The notes under the pieces were generated by a model, which saw only the letters and a list, made by a program, of their open reading frames with translations, did no database searches and was not told the DNA's origin. From Prevotella fusca JCM 17724 (GTDB lineage: Bacteria; Bacteroidota; Bacteroidia; Bacteroidales; Bacteroidaceae), in NCBI RefSeq assembly GCF_001262015.1, contig NZ_CP012075.1, forward strand, positions 372,001 through 436,000: a DNA stretch of 64,000 nucleotides, in the 5' to 3' direction. The translations under genes were made by a program, and so were the position numbers. Positions 37,633 through 47,306 of this stretch are shown in pieces. Numbering within the stretch: the first letter of the stretch is position 1; each line of letters opens with the position of its first letter.

Positions 37633-38109
37633 GTTTCTCTGTCGATAAATCACAATTGCACAGAAAGCGTTTGCTTCGCATAATAAAGCATCAACAGTCA
37701 GAGGGAACGTTTTAAACTCGTTCTATTTTCATATATTAGAGATTATTGGTGACCGATAAACTTTTCTCCATATAAGTTATTGTCAGTGTCTTACGATTAT
37801 TATTGTTATGACAATAATAGACCTCTCGTCTCATTTTCAACCAATGTGTTGTTGCCCATCACAAGTGGTGTTATTGGTAAAAACCAATCGTGTTGAGTGC
37901 TAAACACCTTGCAATATGTTGCTGGGACAGAATCAACTTGTTATTAGGTAAGAGTTGTACTACCAAAAGTAAACAAAACTCGTCTGATTAAGAGGCTTAC
38001 TTTTACAAAGATAACACGATATTATATATTTAGCGTTTACATAGAGGAAAGCATAAATCATACTTCCTGCTGCATCGTTCCACAGGGGCTATACAAAGCA
38101 ATAAAAGAA
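37633..38109. other. Gene-free stretch with small hairpins
   Basis: No gene is seen. TATTATTGT (37798-37806) and ACAATAATA (37811-37819) form a 9 bp hairpin, and ATTGGT (37873) with ACCAAT (37883) a 6 bp one around AAAA. The region also repeats GTGTTG/GTTGTT-type words without a fixed period. Confidence 0.45.
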
Positions 38110-38152
38110 AAGCAGGAGATAAACCTTTATCATAGAGGCTTATCTCCTGCTT
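38110..38152. terminator. Terminator of dapA
   Basis: AAGCAGGAGATAA (38110-38122) and TTATCTCCTGCTT (38140-38152) form a perfect 13 bp stem. On the minus strand it is followed by T-rich sequence, so it ends dapA; it could also act on the plus strand. Confidence 0.82.
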
Positions 38153-38168
38153 CTTATACTTATTTATT

Positions 38169-39053
38169 TTAGATTCTCATTCCTTTCAGAATCTCATTCA
38201 TTTTCTGTTTTGTTTCAATGCGTGTGGGAACCAGAGGAAGACGTAGAACATTCTTAATCATCCCCATATCACTTAGCAGAGCTTTACAGCCGGCAGGATT
38301 ACCGTCAACAAACAGGAGCTTGTAAAGTTCAGTAAACTGATGATGAATCTTGCGTGCAGGCTCATACTCACCATTAAACTCCAGACGTATCATGCGGGAG
38401 AACTCCTTAGGCAGTGCATTACCAATAACCGAGATAACACCTACCGCACCACTTGCTATCATCGGGAAGGTTAATGCGTCATCGCCACTGATAACCTCAA
38501 AGTGCTTTGGTTTGTTCTTGATAATCTCGTCAACCTGTTCCAAGTTGCCTGATGCCTCTTTAATAGCAACAACATTGGTGAACTCTGAAGCAATGCGAAC
38601 TGTTGTTTCTGCGGTCATATTGACACCCACGCGACCTGGCACATTATATAATACAACAGGAAGAGAGCTTGCCTGTGCTATTGCCTTAAAATGCTGATAA
38701 AGTCCTTCCTGACTGGGTTTGTTATAATAAGGACAGATGCTGAGAATACCGTCAATACCACTCCAATCAGTCGTCTTGATTTCTTCTACAACAGCTGCAG
38801 TATTGTTTCCACCACAATATTTCAGAATTGGCACACGTCCATTGACAACTCGTTTGATAACAGCGGTCAGCTCATTCTTTTCTTCATGTGTCAAACAAGG
38901 TGCCTCACCTGTAGTAGCAAGAATGCAGAAGAAGTCTGCACCATTATCCAGATGATAGTTAACCAGGTTTACAAGTGCATCATAATCTATACTGCAATCT
39001 TCCTTGAATGGAGTTATCAAAGCTATACCTAATCCATGAAAAACATTCTGCAT
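38169..39053 (-). CDS. dapA: 4-hydroxy-tetrahydrodipicolinate synthase
   Basis: DapA condenses pyruvate with aspartate semialdehyde, the first step of the lysine/diaminopimelate branch. The 294 aa product has the family pattern: GIALITPFKEDCSIDYDAL at the start, TTGEAPCLTHEEK, the Tyr of VVLYNVPGRVGVNM and the Schiff-base Lys in VVAIKEASGN. Start set at ATG 39053 (MQNVFHGLG). A two-box promoter lies upstream and a strong terminator downstream, so it is likely a single-gene transcript. Confidence 0.95.
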   Translation of the reverse strand: MQNVFHGLGIALITPFKEDCSIDYDALVNLVNYHLDNGADFFCILATTGEAPCLTHEEKNELTAVIKRVVNGRVPILKYCGGNNTAAVVEEIKTTDWSGIDGILSICPYYNKPSQEGLYQHFKAIAQASSLPVVLYNVPGRVGVNMTAETTVRIASEFTNVVAIKEASGNLEQVDEIIKNKPKHFEVISGDDALTFPMIASGAVGVISVIGNALPKEFSRMIRLEFNGEYEPARKIHHQFTELYKLLFVDGNPAGCKALLSDMGMIKNVLRLPLVPTRIETKQKMNEILKGMRI

Positions 39054-39156
39054 AGTAATTATCGTCTTTAAGAGACTCACGGTAAAGACTCCTCGGGGAG
39101 TAAATGCGTAGTCCTATTCATATTAAACGCTGAAAGTGCGTCTATCAATATCGTTG

Positions 39157-39187
39157 CAAATATAGCAAATATTTATCAATAACCAAA
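39157..39187 (-). promoter_or_regulatory. Promoter of dapA
   Basis: On the minus strand TTTG (39187-39184) and TATATTTG (39164-39157) are 19 bases apart, an exact fit to the Bacteroidota form. Initiation near 39150 gives a leader of ~97 nt. Confidence 0.65.
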
Positions 39188-39224
39188 GACTTTTACCCTT
39201 TATCTTAATGGGGGACGCTTGAAC

Positions 39225-40151
39225 TTAGCGTGACCCAATCCAGAGGAATATCATTCCAAGGAGGACAAAACACAGGTCGAGTGCCTTTGCCTTTAAATTC
39301 TTCTCTCTAAACAGTACTGCACCACATAAGAACGACACAAGTACCGAGCCACGACGTACCATTGACACAATGGAAATCATTGCTCCAGGTAATGAGAGCG
39401 CATAGAAATAAGCAAAGTCTGCCATTGACAGGAATATCGAAATCAATAGGATTGACCATTTCCAAGAGAAACGAGCTGTTCGTTCTGTTTTCTTGCGCTG
39501 TTTGACGATATAGATAAGGAGAACAATACCCATCATAAGACATTGATAGATGTTATACCAACTTTGTGCCATCATGCGGTCGAGTCCTACTCCACTATTT
39601 TCAGGACCTGTCATAAGGTATTTATCAAGCAGACCACTACAAGTACCCATCAAAGCTGCCAATACCAGAAAGAATATCCATTTGTTATGTTTGAAGTCAA
39701 TGCCCTCTTTCTTGCCGCTTCTTGCCAATAAAAACAGGGAAATCACTGCAAGACTGACACCAATCCATTGCCAGCCGTTCAGTCTTTCACCAAAGACAAG
39801 CATTGCACCAACAAGTGTCATGACTGGTCGTGTGGCGTTAATCGGACCGACTATCGTCAAGGGTAGCTGAGCAATAGCAAAATAGCCGAATACCCAGGAA
39901 AGAAGTACAATAACACTCTTCAATATTATCCAGCGGTGCATTTCCCAACCACCTGAACCAACATGGAAGATACTGGAATCAAGTACGTTTGTGTATTGGG
40001 ACAATAATATCAACGGCAGGAAGATTGCCGAACAGAAGAGCGTGTTGAGAAATAATACAGGTATGACATCATTTCCACGAAGAGAAAACTTCTTCGACGT
40101 ATCATAGAGTCCCAGCAATGTTGCTGAGACAAAAGCCAAAAGAATCCACAT
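39225..40151 (-). CDS. EamA-family (DMT) membrane transporter
   Basis: The 308 aa product has about ten hydrophobic segments arranged as two EamA repeats. The first repeat ends in INATRPVMTLVGAMLVFGE (~residues 104-122), the second in SMVRRGSVLVSFLCGAVLFRE near residue 275. Such carriers move small metabolites or amino acids across the inner membrane; the substrate cannot be read from the sequence. It lies 12 bp after truA on the same strand. Confidence 0.88.
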   Translation of the reverse strand: MWILLAFVSATLLGLYDTSKKFSLRGNDVIPVLFLNTLFCSAIFLPLILLSQYTNVLDSSIFHVGSGGWEMHRWIILKSVIVLLSWVFGYFAIAQLPLTIVGPINATRPVMTLVGAMLVFGERLNGWQWIGVSLAVISLFLLARSGKKEGIDFKHNKWIFFLVLAALMGTCSGLLDKYLMTGPENSGVGLDRMMAQSWYNIYQCLMMGIVLLIYIVKQRKKTERTARFSWKWSILLISIFLSMADFAYFYALSLPGAMISIVSMVRRGSVLVSFLCGAVLFREKNLKAKALDLCFVLLGMIFLWIGSR

Positions 40152-40163
40152 AAAGCTCTTATC

Positions 40164-40925
40164 CTAATACTTTACTTCCCAAAGGAAGAGAGCGTTACCG
40201 GGCATACTTTCGCCAGCATCGCTTCTTGTACCTCCATCAACAATCTTCTTAAAATCATCCAATGACAGTCTATCTCGACCAACATCAACCAATGTTCCAA
40301 CCACAGCACGTACCATGTTACGCAGGAAACGGTTAGCAGTTATAACAAAGCACCAATTTGTGATGGTACCACCTGATGTCAAAGCAAATTCTTCATTGGC
40401 AGGAATCCACCGTGCCTCAGTCAGATTACAAATAGTAGTCTTCACATCAGTTCCACTCTTGCAGAAACATTTAAAATCTTTCTCTCCTATCAAATAGGCT
40501 GCAGCCTTATTCATCTTATCGAAGTCCAAAGGGTAACGAAGCTCACACGAATACTGGCGTGAGAAGGGTTGCTTACCCGTATGAACATAATAATGATAGG
40601 TGCGTGAAGTCGCAGAGTATCGTGCGTGTAGACCTCCCCTGACAGGCTCAATCCTGCTTATGGAAACATCACGTGGCAATAATCGGTTTACTTTATACAC
40701 AAGTTGTTCACACTCAAAAGGCATCTCAGTATCAAAGTGAGCAACCATCATTCTGCCATGAACACCTGCATCGGTGCGTCCTGCACCTGTTACGGTGATT
40801 GTCTCTCGCAAGAGTGTAGACAAAGAACGCTCCAATACTTCCTGCACAGAAATTCCATTAGGCTGTATCTGCCAGCCATGATAGGCTGTACCATCGTATG
40901 AAAGGGTGATAAAATATCGTTGCAT
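40164..40925 (-). CDS. truA: tRNA pseudouridine synthase A
   Basis: TruA makes pseudouridine at positions 38-40 of many tRNAs. The 253 aa product has SYDGTAYHGWQIQ at the start and the catalytic Asp in TGAGRTDAGVHG (~residue 52), then RFLRNMVRAVVGTLVDVG near the C-terminus. Start set at ATG 40925. The -7 box TATCTTTG (40942-40935) ends only 9 bases before that ATG, so the mRNA leader would be about 3 nt. Confidence 0.95.
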   Translation of the reverse strand: MQRYFITLSYDGTAYHGWQIQPNGISVQEVLERSLSTLLRETITVTGAGRTDAGVHGRMMVAHFDTEMPFECEQLVYKVNRLLPRDVSISRIEPVRGGLHARYSATSRTYHYYVHTGKQPFSRQYSCELRYPLDFDKMNKAAAYLIGEKDFKCFCKSGTDVKTTICNLTEARWIPANEEFALTSGGTITNWCFVITANRFLRNMVRAVVGTLVDVGRDRLSLDDFKKIVDGGTRSDAGESMPGNALFLWEVKY

Positions 40926-40949
40926 AACTATCTGCAAAGATACAAATAA

Positions 40950-42476
40950 TTACTTAAATTCTATCTTCTCTGCGAAAAAACTCCATAACAACCATACAGT
41001 CATCAACATGATATAGTAGATAATCAGTTGCAAAACTGTGACATGCAGATTGTCAATGCTTGCCCCGGGAATGTTTGCAAGCCAGTGAAGAGATGCGTTC
41101 AACCATTCTGTGATAGTACAGATAAGTTTTCCAACCAAAGAAGATAATGCCGGTAAAGGATTAAGAAGCAACATACAGAGTGTTGCAGAAACTATAATCA
41201 TTGTTCCAGGTACAGCGATGAGGCTACTGATAGCAAAGACCAAAGATACTCTGTTGAAGTAAAAGGCAACCAATGGAGCTGTTCCTAACTGTACTGCCAT
41301 AGAGACTGCAACCATTCTCCATAACCATCTGATTACCAAAAGACTCTTTGTTTGTGGTAAAGGTATAGCTTCATATATGAGTGGATAGAACAGCATGATT
41401 GCCCATACCGACATGAAAGATAATTGAAAGCCTACATCGAAAAGATTGAAAGGATTGCCGATGAGCATAATGACGGCTGCCAGTGCTAATGTGTTTACTG
41501 ATAAGCGTTCTCGATTCAGAAGCGTAACGAAAGAATAGATGGTCAACATTACTGCAGAACGCACAACAGAAGAGGACATTCCGACCAGAACAACATAGCT
41601 CCACACTGCCAACAGAATGAGAAGCTCACTTACACCTTGCCTGAACGTCCTTGGTAGTAATCGTTCACACCAACTCATCAAGAGCATCAGCAAGCCATAC
41701 AATATAGTTAGATGTAAGCCTGACAAGGCAAGGACATGACTTGCACCTGTTATAGAATAATCTTCCTTTATATCTTTGTTTATCAACTGCTTGTCCCCAA
41801 GTGTCATCGCAGAAACTATGGCTAAATTACTTCCATCAAGATTATTCTCCAACTGCTTCATCAGCTTCTGTCTGTAGATGCCAGCAGCTAAGGATGTTCG
41901 TTGAAGAAAACTCATCGGTCGAAGGTCCACCTTCACTTTCTGCCATTGGTCATAGCGGATAAATGTCTCAGCAGCATATCCATGGAACTTCAACCATCTC
42001 GCATAATCAAAGGTTGCATCCGAGAAGTTCATAGGTTCTTCAAGATAGGCATAAGCCTCTATACCATCTCCTATGTGCAGTGATTGGTAATGATTTGTTA
42101 TTGTGTCACGAAGGATGGCAGCCTTGACCTTCATCGGCTCCTCTTCACCCATTATTATTAAGTCAGTCTGTATCACTTTTCCATGAACAACAGGATTACT
42201 GAGAAGAACTGCCTTGAATGTTATCGTTTGGTTTGGAAGCCTTATTTGCATAGTTTGTTTCTTCATTGATACAGATGTAGCCCCCATCAGAAAGACAATG
42301 AGAAGCAGTAGCAGACTTTGAGTATACTTCCACTGCCACACAACAAATGTTATAATAACTGTACATACAGTCATTATCCACCACCACGCAGGCTTAATGT
42401 CAACAATATCCCCCACCGTAATACCCAATACCAAAGGGGTGAGTAGCTTTACAGAGGGATACATCAGTAAGTCCAT
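40950..42476 (-). CDS. ComEC/Rec2-family competence membrane protein, without nuclease-like domain
   Basis: ComEC forms the inner-membrane channel for single-stranded DNA in natural transformation. The ~508 aa product has a DUF4131-type N-terminal part, then the competence domain (LALSGLHLTILYGLLMLL, about residues 240-260) and many membrane segments. It stops at AEKIEFK after the last one. The C-terminal metallo-beta-lactamase domain of many ComEC proteins is absent, as in a number of shorter homologues. Start set at ATG 42476 (MDLLMYPSVKLL). Confidence 0.85.
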   Translation of the reverse strand: MDLLMYPSVKLLTPLVLGITVGDIVDIKPAWWWIMTVCTVIITFVVWQWKYTQSLLLLLIVFLMGATSVSMKKQTMQIRLPNQTITFKAVLLSNPVVHGKVIQTDLIIMGEEEPMKVKAAILRDTITNHYQSLHIGDGIEAYAYLEEPMNFSDATFDYARWLKFHGYAAETFIRYDQWQKVKVDLRPMSFLQRTSLAAGIYRQKLMKQLENNLDGSNLAIVSAMTLGDKQLINKDIKEDYSITGASHVLALSGLHLTILYGLLMLLMSWCERLLPRTFRQGVSELLILLAVWSYVVLVGMSSSVVRSAVMLTIYSFVTLLNRERLSVNTLALAAVIMLIGNPFNLFDVGFQLSFMSVWAIMLFYPLIYEAIPLPQTKSLLVIRWLWRMVAVSMAVQLGTAPLVAFYFNRVSLVFAISSLIAVPGTMIIVSATLCMLLLNPLPALSSLVGKLICTITEWLNASLHWLANIPGASIDNLHVTVLQLIIYYIMLMTVWLLWSFFAEKIEFK

Positions 42477-42587
42477 CTTCTTCTTCACAGCATCAATGTT
42501 TTCATGTGTCAGCTGCAAATGTAAGAAAAAGAACTGAAAAAAAACAAGAATGTAACTGCTTATCTTGCAAGATTTACAAATAATCAG

Positions 42588-42595
42588 TATCTTTG
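42588..42595 (+). promoter_or_regulatory. -7 box directly before the EFR1 gene
   Basis: TATCTTTG ends 5 bases before the ATG at 42601. CTTG at 42564-42567, 20 bases upstream, is a near match to the -33 TTTG. Initiation would fall at or next to the ATG, which suggests a leaderless mRNA. Confidence 0.55.
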
Positions 42596-42600
42596 TCGCC

Positions 42601-43440
42601 ATGATATTCTACTTTTCTGGTACAGGTAACAGTAAATGGGCTGCAAAGACGTTGGCTTTGGAAACAGATGACATGCTTGTTTCCATCCCGAAAGTAATCA
42701 ACAGTGATTGTTCTTTTACTTTAAAGAAAGATGAACACGTTGGCTTTGTCTTTCCTATACATGGTTGGAGAATTCCCCGTATCGTAAGAGAGTTCATTGA
42801 TAAATTATCACTGAAAACAGAACAAAACGAGATTACATCCGTTAAGCATTATTGTTTCTGTATGGTTACGGCTGGCGACTCTGTTGGCAAAGCTATAGAA
42901 CGCTTCCAACAATTGTTGACGAGCGTATCTGTAGGTAAGGATTTATCACTTGAGGCAGTATGTTCTCTGGTTATGCCAGAGTCGTACGTTGGTTTGCCTG
43001 GCATGGATGTTGATACGAAAGAGAAGGAATTATCAAAGAAAAAGGCAGCTTCGGAACAGCTGAAATCATTTTCAAACGCTGTAACACGGCATTTATGTGC
43101 GGATAAAGGCCAGCCATGGGGATGGGAACATGTTAAACGAGGTCCTGTCCCTGCCTTCTTCTCTGGTCCAGTTGGGGGATTCTTTGAACGTTTCCTCATC
43201 ACTGACAAGCACTTTCATGTAGAGAGCAGTCGATGTGTCAAGTGCGGTATCTGTGCTAATGTCTGTCCTGTTGATGATATCAAAGGTGGCTTGGGCTATG
43301 AGCCGGAGTGGTTACACAATGACAAATGCCTTACCTGCTTCTCATGTTATCACCACTGTCCACACCATGCTATTGAGTATGGTAAACGTACACAGACGAA
43401 AGGACAGTATTTCTTTAATAAATTAAGTAAACTAAGTTAA
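42601..43440 (+). CDS. EFR1-family ferredoxin with flavodoxin-like domain
   Basis: The 279 aa product combines a flavodoxin-like N-terminus (IFYFSGTGNSKWAAKTLA, residues 2-19) with two 4Fe-4S motifs near the C-terminus: CVKCGICANVCP and CLTCFSCYHHCP. It should carry electrons between an FMN site and iron-sulfur clusters in the cytoplasm; partners are unknown. It starts at ATG 42601, 5 bases after a -7 box, divergent from the comEC-like gene. The M6 protease gene begins 9 bp after its stop. Confidence 0.9.
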   Translation: MIFYFSGTGNSKWAAKTLALETDDMLVSIPKVINSDCSFTLKKDEHVGFVFPIHGWRIPRIVREFIDKLSLKTEQNEITSVKHYCFCMVTAGDSVGKAIERFQQLLTSVSVGKDLSLEAVCSLVMPESYVGLPGMDVDTKEKELSKKKAASEQLKSFSNAVTRHLCADKGQPWGWEHVKRGPVPAFFSGPVGGFFERFLITDKHFHVESSRCVKCGICANVCPVDDIKGGLGYEPEWLHNDKCLTCFSCYHHCPHHAIEYGKRTQTKGQYFFNKLSKLS

Positions 43441-43449
43441 GTAAACAAT

Positions 43450-45267
43450 ATGGTAAAAACAGTAAAACAGCTATTTCTTATAGCATGCTTCTTGCTTTGC
43501 TCCCTTGGCTCTTGGGCAGCAAAGGCACAATCTTTTCCTGTACAAGTAAGACAGGCAGACGGAACAACCATTACCGTCATCTTGCGAGGTGACGAGCATA
43601 TCAACTGGTACACGTCACTTGACGGCGTACTGCTTGTGCAAGGCGCTGACAATAGCTATTATGTGGGACATGTTGCAAATGATGGAAGACTTGTTGCAAC
43701 TAAGCAGCTTGCACATGAAACAATATCCCGTTCACAGGCAGAACGTAACTTGATTGGCAAGCAGGATAAGGAAAAATTCTATTCTTATGTTAATAAGATT
43801 GTAGAACAATCAGAAAATTCATACGAGAACAGTCCGCTTACAAGAGGTGTTACAGTAGGCACAGGATATAACGGTGTACCCTATTTCCCTCACACAGGAA
43901 GCCCAAAAGCACTTGTTATATTGGCAGAGTTCCAAGACACAACATTTACCATCCAGGACACAAAAAAGATATTCACAAACTATTTAATGAATGAAAGTCA
44001 TTTCACAGATACCCGCTATAGCCAGAACCAAAACTACAAAGGTGTACGTGGCTATTTCAAGGATTGTAGCTATGGGAAGTTCACCCCTATCTTTGATGTC
44101 GTAGGACCTATCAAATTACCAAAGGAACATGCTGTCTATGGGGCAGATAATGATAGAATGGACTTACTGCTTGCTGATGCTTGTAGTGCTGTTGATAGAA
44201 TGGTAAACTTTGCAGATTATGACTCAAATAATGATGGTATCGTTGACTTGGTTTATATAATCTATGCTGGACATTCTGCCAATTTTAAAGATAATAAAGT
44301 AACAAATATCTGGCCTAAGTCTGGAACTATTAATATCTCAAATAAGTTTGACGGTAAAAGTATCCGACGCTATGGAGTTAGCAATGAACTGAATGGAAGC
44401 GATAAGACGTCTAAGAATAACAAAAAAATTAATGGCATTGGATTATTCTGCCATGAGTTCTCCCACACTCTCGGTCTTCCAGACATATATGCTTATCATA
44501 CTGACGCAGAAAACCAAGATGACCAAGGTATGGAATTCTGGGATATTATGGATGGTGGAACAGGAGTACGTGGCGGACGTGTACCTTCGTCTTATCTTGC
44601 TTGGGAACGTGAAGTAATGGGCTGGATGAGCATTGACGAACTGACAAAAGACTGCCATGTTGATAAACTAAAGAGTATCGACAACGGTGGTAAGGCTTAT
44701 AAGATTCTTAATAAAGATGTAAAAAACGAATATGTTGTGTTGCAAAGTATTCAGAAAGGAAACTGGAACCAAGGCTGGGGAGACGAAACATACGCAAAAG
44801 GTTTACTTGCCTATCGCATCTCATATCCTTCTGACAAAGTAAATATCTTTGATTATCCAAACAATATAAAAGGCAAACCACGTGTAATTCCTATACCTGC
44901 TGATGGGAAAATATTGGCAGCTGCAAACGCTGGAGGATCATTGAAAAAATATGCAGAGCAACACAACAATGACCTCTATCCTTATAAGGGGAAGAATCGT
45001 ATTGCGGGATTTAAAATGTACAATGGCACTATACTGCCCAAAACTGTATTGAACATTGTTGAGAATGATGGTTCAGATTCAAATAACCGCTATGTCAGCT
45101 TTGATTTCAAGGAAGGTATTGTCACAGGTATTCACTCTGACCCAATCATTGAAACTAACACATCCGACAACCGTATCTACACCCTCGACGGTAGATTTGT
45201 CGGCACTGATGCTTCGGTATTACCTCATGGAATTTATATTCAGAACAAAAAGAAGTTTATGAAGTAA
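43450..45267 (+). CDS. Secreted M6-family metalloprotease with type IX-like sorting tail
   Basis: The 605 aa product has a signal peptide (to about residue 25, ending SWAAKA). The zinc site HEFSHTLGLPD (~residue 335) fits HExxHxxGxxD of M6 (immune inhibitor A-like) peptidases, with GMEFWDIMDGG as the Met-turn region. The C-terminus (IYTLDGRFVGTDASVLPHGI, then IQNKKKFMK) resembles the short type IX secretion sorting domain of Prevotella, so export to the cell surface is likely (inference). A hairpin terminator follows. Confidence 0.88.
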   Translation: MVKTVKQLFLIACFLLCSLGSWAAKAQSFPVQVRQADGTTITVILRGDEHINWYTSLDGVLLVQGADNSYYVGHVANDGRLVATKQLAHETISRSQAERNLIGKQDKEKFYSYVNKIVEQSENSYENSPLTRGVTVGTGYNGVPYFPHTGSPKALVILAEFQDTTFTIQDTKKIFTNYLMNESHFTDTRYSQNQNYKGVRGYFKDCSYGKFTPIFDVVGPIKLPKEHAVYGADNDRMDLLLADACSAVDRMVNFADYDSNNDGIVDLVYIIYAGHSANFKDNKVTNIWPKSGTINISNKFDGKSIRRYGVSNELNGSDKTSKNNKKINGIGLFCHEFSHTLGLPDIYAYHTDAENQDDQGMEFWDIMDGGTGVRGGRVPSSYLAWEREVMGWMSIDELTKDCHVDKLKSIDNGGKAYKILNKDVKNEYVVLQSIQKGNWNQGWGDETYAKGLLAYRISYPSDKVNIFDYPNNIKGKPRVIPIPADGKILAAANAGGSLKKYAEQHNNDLYPYKGKNRIAGFKMYNGTILPKTVLNIVENDGSDSNNRYVSFDFKEGIVTGIHSDPIIETNTSDNRIYTLDGRFVGTDASVLPHGIYIQNKKKFMK

Positions 45268-45290
45268 TATAAGACTTTAGAACATATAAC

Positions 45291-45330
45291 AAGCTGCCTT
45301 TTGATGAATCAATTCTTCAAGAGGCGGCTT
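45291..45330 (+). terminator. Terminator of the M6 protease gene
   Basis: AAGCTGCCTTTTGA (45291-45304) pairs with TCAAGAGGCGGCTT (45317-45330), with two G-U pairs, followed by a T-rich tail. The next ~200 bases to the IS1380 remains hold nothing else I can name. Confidence 0.72.
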
Positions 45331-45533
45331 TGCTTTTATTTAGTTATTTTACATGAACCTGTAGGCATAAGGCAGGAATGCAGATAAGGTGGTAGTAGAT
45401 AATGAATGTGAGACTTTCTCTGCCAGTTATATCTCTAAAGTTTCCCACCCTAATAAATAGATAGGAAAATAACAGTTTGTCGAATTTTCTTTGTAAATTA
45501 GTAATCGCTAAAGAACTGATTTTAAAGACAACC

Positions 45534-45732
45534 TCAATTCCGCAGCGTTTTTCCTTGTGAGGCGATTTTATATGTTGAGATGTTTTTTTTGGCTCTATAT
45601 GTTGACATGAGGCTCTTCGGGGCTTCTTGAGGCTTGCCTAAGCATACCCCCCACCCAAACCAATGGGGAACATGATAACCACAAAGAAATGCTGCTTATT
45701 CAAGAATACTTCAGAGTAGTATGCTTTATTTG
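45534..45732 (-). mobile_element. IS1380 3'-end fragment, inverted against the next copy
   Basis: The ~200 bp match the 3' end of IS1380 copy 1 (20551-20750) in orientation and sequence: CCTCAATTCCGCAGCG, the GGCTCTTCGGGGCTTC stretch, then the last codons of the transposase. It stops at 45732, and a full IS1380 left end follows at once. A second copy probably inserted into, or recombined with, an older one. Confidence 0.8.
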
Positions 45733-45865
45733 ACCTTATTTCCGCAACATAATTTCTTGTGAGAAACCCAAGTGCCTGAGAAACAAAGTCCTCAAAACAC
45801 TTGGATATGTCAGAATTTTCACCTATCTTAGTGCTATCAAAATAATAAACAAGCAAAAATCTGAC

Positions 45866-47306
45866 ATGACAAAGGTAACAATTAAAAACGAGAATATCAC
45901 TTCCTTCGGAGGAATTTATCACATCATGGACGTTTTTTCAAGGTTGGGCCTTGAAAAACTTACCGAATCCGTGTTGGGCAGACGCGGAAGCAGCGGCAAG
46001 GCTTTCAGTCATGGAAGCATTCCAGACTCTCTCTTCTTCAGCTACCTTTGTGGTGGGGATTGTCTTGAGGACATCAATGCGCTTACAGGACAGTTCAGGC
46101 AGAGACCTGGTACGCTGTTACCCGGTGCCGACACCGTGGGGCGCGGACTGAAGGAGCTTGCCGAAGAGAATATTGTCTACAAGAGCGAGACATCAGGCAA
46201 GTCTTATAGTTTCAACACTGCAGAGAAGCTGAACATCTTACTTTTACGGATGATACGGAGAATGGGGCTTATAAAGTGTTCTTCCATTAAATGCGTGGAC
46301 ACTTTTCGTATAGCTTTAGCGGAAGAGCCGAAGTTATGCATTATACAAAAACATAGCCAAGACGGTCTTGGCTTCCTACTTTATTATCATCCTCCGACAC
46401 AGAAAACCTTTTCATGTTAATACCTTGAAAATTGCAGACAACAGTTTGAAAAATCATGACATAATTTCGGGTAAAATACTTGCAGATAAAGGCTAAAACA
46501 CGTGTAAAAAGCAAGTTCACAACCAACAGTAAATCAGTTGGTTATGGAGTCGTGCAAGAAAAGGTGCTTAATTGGACTTCAAAAGGGCGTCAGTTAGACC
46601 TCAAAAGGGCATCTATTGCAAGCCAATTGGGCGTCTTTTAGAAGCCAAGAGACCATGTATTGGTTTTGAGTTGTATGAAAATAGTTTACAAACATTGATT
46701 GATATAGTAATAAGTTGTTTGTAGAAGACGGAAAGACATGGTATCTGTTTGCCTTTTCTGTATTTTTATTTTGTGCTTTATCCCTTTATGTGAGACCGTC
46801 CGATCTTGGATAGCCATACCATACAAGCGTATAAGCCTTTATTCTGTTTCCAATCTACGCATTTAACGGGAGAACCTTATAAAGGCAGGCAGCCATGTTG
46901 ACCTGGACTTTGACCACCAGTTTATTCCAGCTTACAAGTTCGACGCAAAGTATTCCTACAGGCAGGATCATGGTTATTTCCCGGGCTGGGCTTCCATCGG
47001 GCGCATCATAGTCGGAGGTGAGAACCGTGATGGAAACACCAATGTGAATAACTGGAATATATGCCCTTTTCCCTCATGGCTGAGAACATGGCTTTCATGA
47101 TGGTTACTGCCATGCTGAAGAACTTCTATCTCTATCTCGTCCGCCATATCAGCGAAAAGGTCAAGCCGTTGAAAAAGACGAGCAGGCTGAAAGCCTTTAT
47201 CCTGCATTTCGTCAGCGTGCCGGCAAAATGGGTGAGAACAGGAAGGCGGAACGTCCTGAACCTGTATACAAACAAAGCATACTACTCTGAAGTATTCCTT
47301 GAATAA
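45866..47306 (+). pseudogene. IS1380-family transposase, interrupted
   Basis: The frame starts at 45866 and matches copy 1 for ~133 codons, to MIRRMGLIK, then runs into the inserted element. After it, coding resumes at AGSHVDLDFDHQF, then breaks again near 47048. There the text jumps from the GNTNVN region to the LPFS-type helix, losing the second Asp and the Glu region. The C-terminus is intact (NKAYYSEVFLE, stop at 47306). The protein cannot be active. Confidence 0.85.
46277..46875 (+). repeat. MITE-like 600 bp element, copy C, inserted in IS1380
   Basis: The copy is 599 bp, from TGTTCTTCCATTAAATGCG to ACGCATTTAACGGGAGAAC. It is flanked by CTTATAAAG at 46268-46276 and at 46876-46884. Uninterrupted IS1380 copy 1 has CTTATAAAG only once at this place, so this is a true insertion with an 8-9 bp target duplication (a shared C leaves one base uncertain). 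The 22-nt block lies at 46563-46694 and the palindrome GCCAAGACGGTCTTGGC is intact. Confidence 0.92.

Noticed and set aside
37798..37888. Hairpins after pyrF as a riboswitch or small RNA
   Set aside because: Stems are short and AT-rich, there is no nearby downstream gene on the plus strand, and no known riboswitch core is visible.
40950..42476. ComEC-like gene as a truncated pseudogene
   Set aside because: The frame is clean, ends after a complete membrane domain, and shorter ComEC forms without the beta-lactamase domain are known, so it is kept as a gene.
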